From Bacteroidales bacterium (GTDB taxonomy: Bacteria; Bacteroidota; Bacteroidia; Bacteroidales; P3), in contig JAEEIS010000238.1 in assembly GCA_016281475.1 (NCBI GenBank), positions 1-5,930 of the forward strand: a stretch of 5,930 nucleotides of DNA, in the 5' to 3' direction. Below, in pieces: positions 5,461 through 5,930 of this stretch (the stretch's first letter is position 1; every line of letters starts with the position of its first letter). The notes below the pieces were generated by a model, which had not been told where the DNA came from, did not search any database, and saw nothing but the letters and a program-made list of their open reading frames with translations. Position numbers and translations under genes: made by a program.

Positions 5461-5930
5461 ATGGCTATGTTTAAAAGACCATTACATATATTCATCATCG
5501 GCATTCTGCTGATAGCTTGCGGTCATCCGCAGCAGGACTCAGATGCACAGACGGCAGCACGTTGTCTGGAGGAAGCTGAGGCAGCTTTGGCCAACGACAG
5601 TGTCCTTCTGGGTGAGACTTTACTCCGGAAGACCATCCTATTGTCGGAAAAGGCTGAGGACTGGCACACCAATTATATCGCGTACCAGCGATTGGCAGAG
5701 GCACTGTCGCAGAGCAATCCTGAGGAGGCCTTGCGACTGATGAAAAAAGCCCTGACCATCTATGAGCAGCATCCCGATGATGAGCGCAACCTCGTCATCC
5801 TGCTCGACTATGCCGGCACATACGCGGCACAAGTGGCATTCATCACAGAGGGCTCTTACGATGAAGCACTCGATCTCGTCCATCGTGCATACGACATCGC
5901 TGAGAAAAACCAGATGACCGACCTGATGTG
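5461..5930 (+). CDS. TPR lipoprotein, 5' part (continues past the window)
   Basis: The frame is open from ATG 5461 to the window end, giving 156 residues; a second in-frame ATG at 5467 is possible. The N-terminus has KR, then a hydrophobic stretch, then the lipobox LIAC with Cys20, so a lipidated envelope protein is predicted. Residues 30-156 are helical and repetitive, with TPR-like pairs: about 31-66 (AARCLEEAEAALANDS), 71-104 (AYQRLAEAL, then NPEEALRLMKKALTIYEQ) and 112-150 (SYDEALDLVHRAYDIAEKN). In Bacteroidetes this arrangement usually begins a longer protein whose N-terminal TPRs face the periplasm. In many of them a transmembrane helix and a LuxR-type HTH or histidine-kinase part follow; that part would lie beyond the window, so the output domain is unknown. 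It is transcribed divergently from the ATPase. Confidence 0.75.
   Translation, partial: MAMFKRPLHIFIIGILLIACGHPQQDSDAQTAARCLEEAEAALANDSVLLGETLLRKTILLSEKAEDWHTNYIAYQRLAEALSQSNPEEALRLMKKALTIYEQHPDDERNLVILLDYAGTYAAQVAFITEGSYDEALDLVHRAYDIAEKNQMTDLM

Overview
The window looks like chromosome from a Bacteroidales bacterium, most likely Prevotella/Segatella or a close relative. This rests on three things seen here: promoters of the Bacteroidetes type (TTTG, about 20 nt, then TAnnTTTG), start codons without Shine-Dalgarno sequences, and typical gene families (outer-membrane beta-barrel protein, half-dockerin/Ig-like/FSMP-domain surface protein, DUF4143 ATPase, TPR lipoprotein). No rRNA, tRNA or integrase was seen that would refine the taxonomy.

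Layout from left to right. (1) Positions 2-1195 hold the 3' part of an outer-membrane beta-barrel protein gene, ending shortly before a perfect 11-bp inverted repeat. (2) Positions 1196-1902 are a gene-poor stretch. It holds a strong promoter at 1513-1544, followed by about 270 nt that can fold into a multi-hairpin RNA ending at a T6 run. This is either a free-standing small RNA or a long structured leader of the next gene. (3) Positions 1903-3462 encode a secreted modular protein: signal peptide, half dockerin, lipocalin-like region, two Big_2 Ig-like domains and a C-terminal FSMP/C-type-lectin-like domain. (4) The last ~130 nt of that gene look like the variable region of a diversity-generating retroelement (DGR) target. 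They are followed by a 10-bp GC-rich stem-loop with no T-tract. (5) Positions 3540-3740 are a 66-residue 3' remnant of ribBA (GTP cyclohydrolase II). (6) Positions 3793-5070, minus strand, encode an AAA_14/DUF4143 ATPase. It has its own promoter and a 3.6-copy, 23-bp tandem repeat just upstream. (7) From 5461 to the window end is the start of a TPR lipoprotein gene with its promoter.

The most interesting unit is 1513-3740. A promoter and a candidate structured RNA precede a putative hypervariable surface-binding protein, then a candidate retrohoming hairpin, then a broken housekeeping gene. No reverse transcriptase, Avd or template repeat is visible, so if this is a DGR target the machinery lies outside the window and the assignment is an inference from the 3' end of the gene. 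The ATPase and TPR lipoprotein appear to be independent divergent transcription units.
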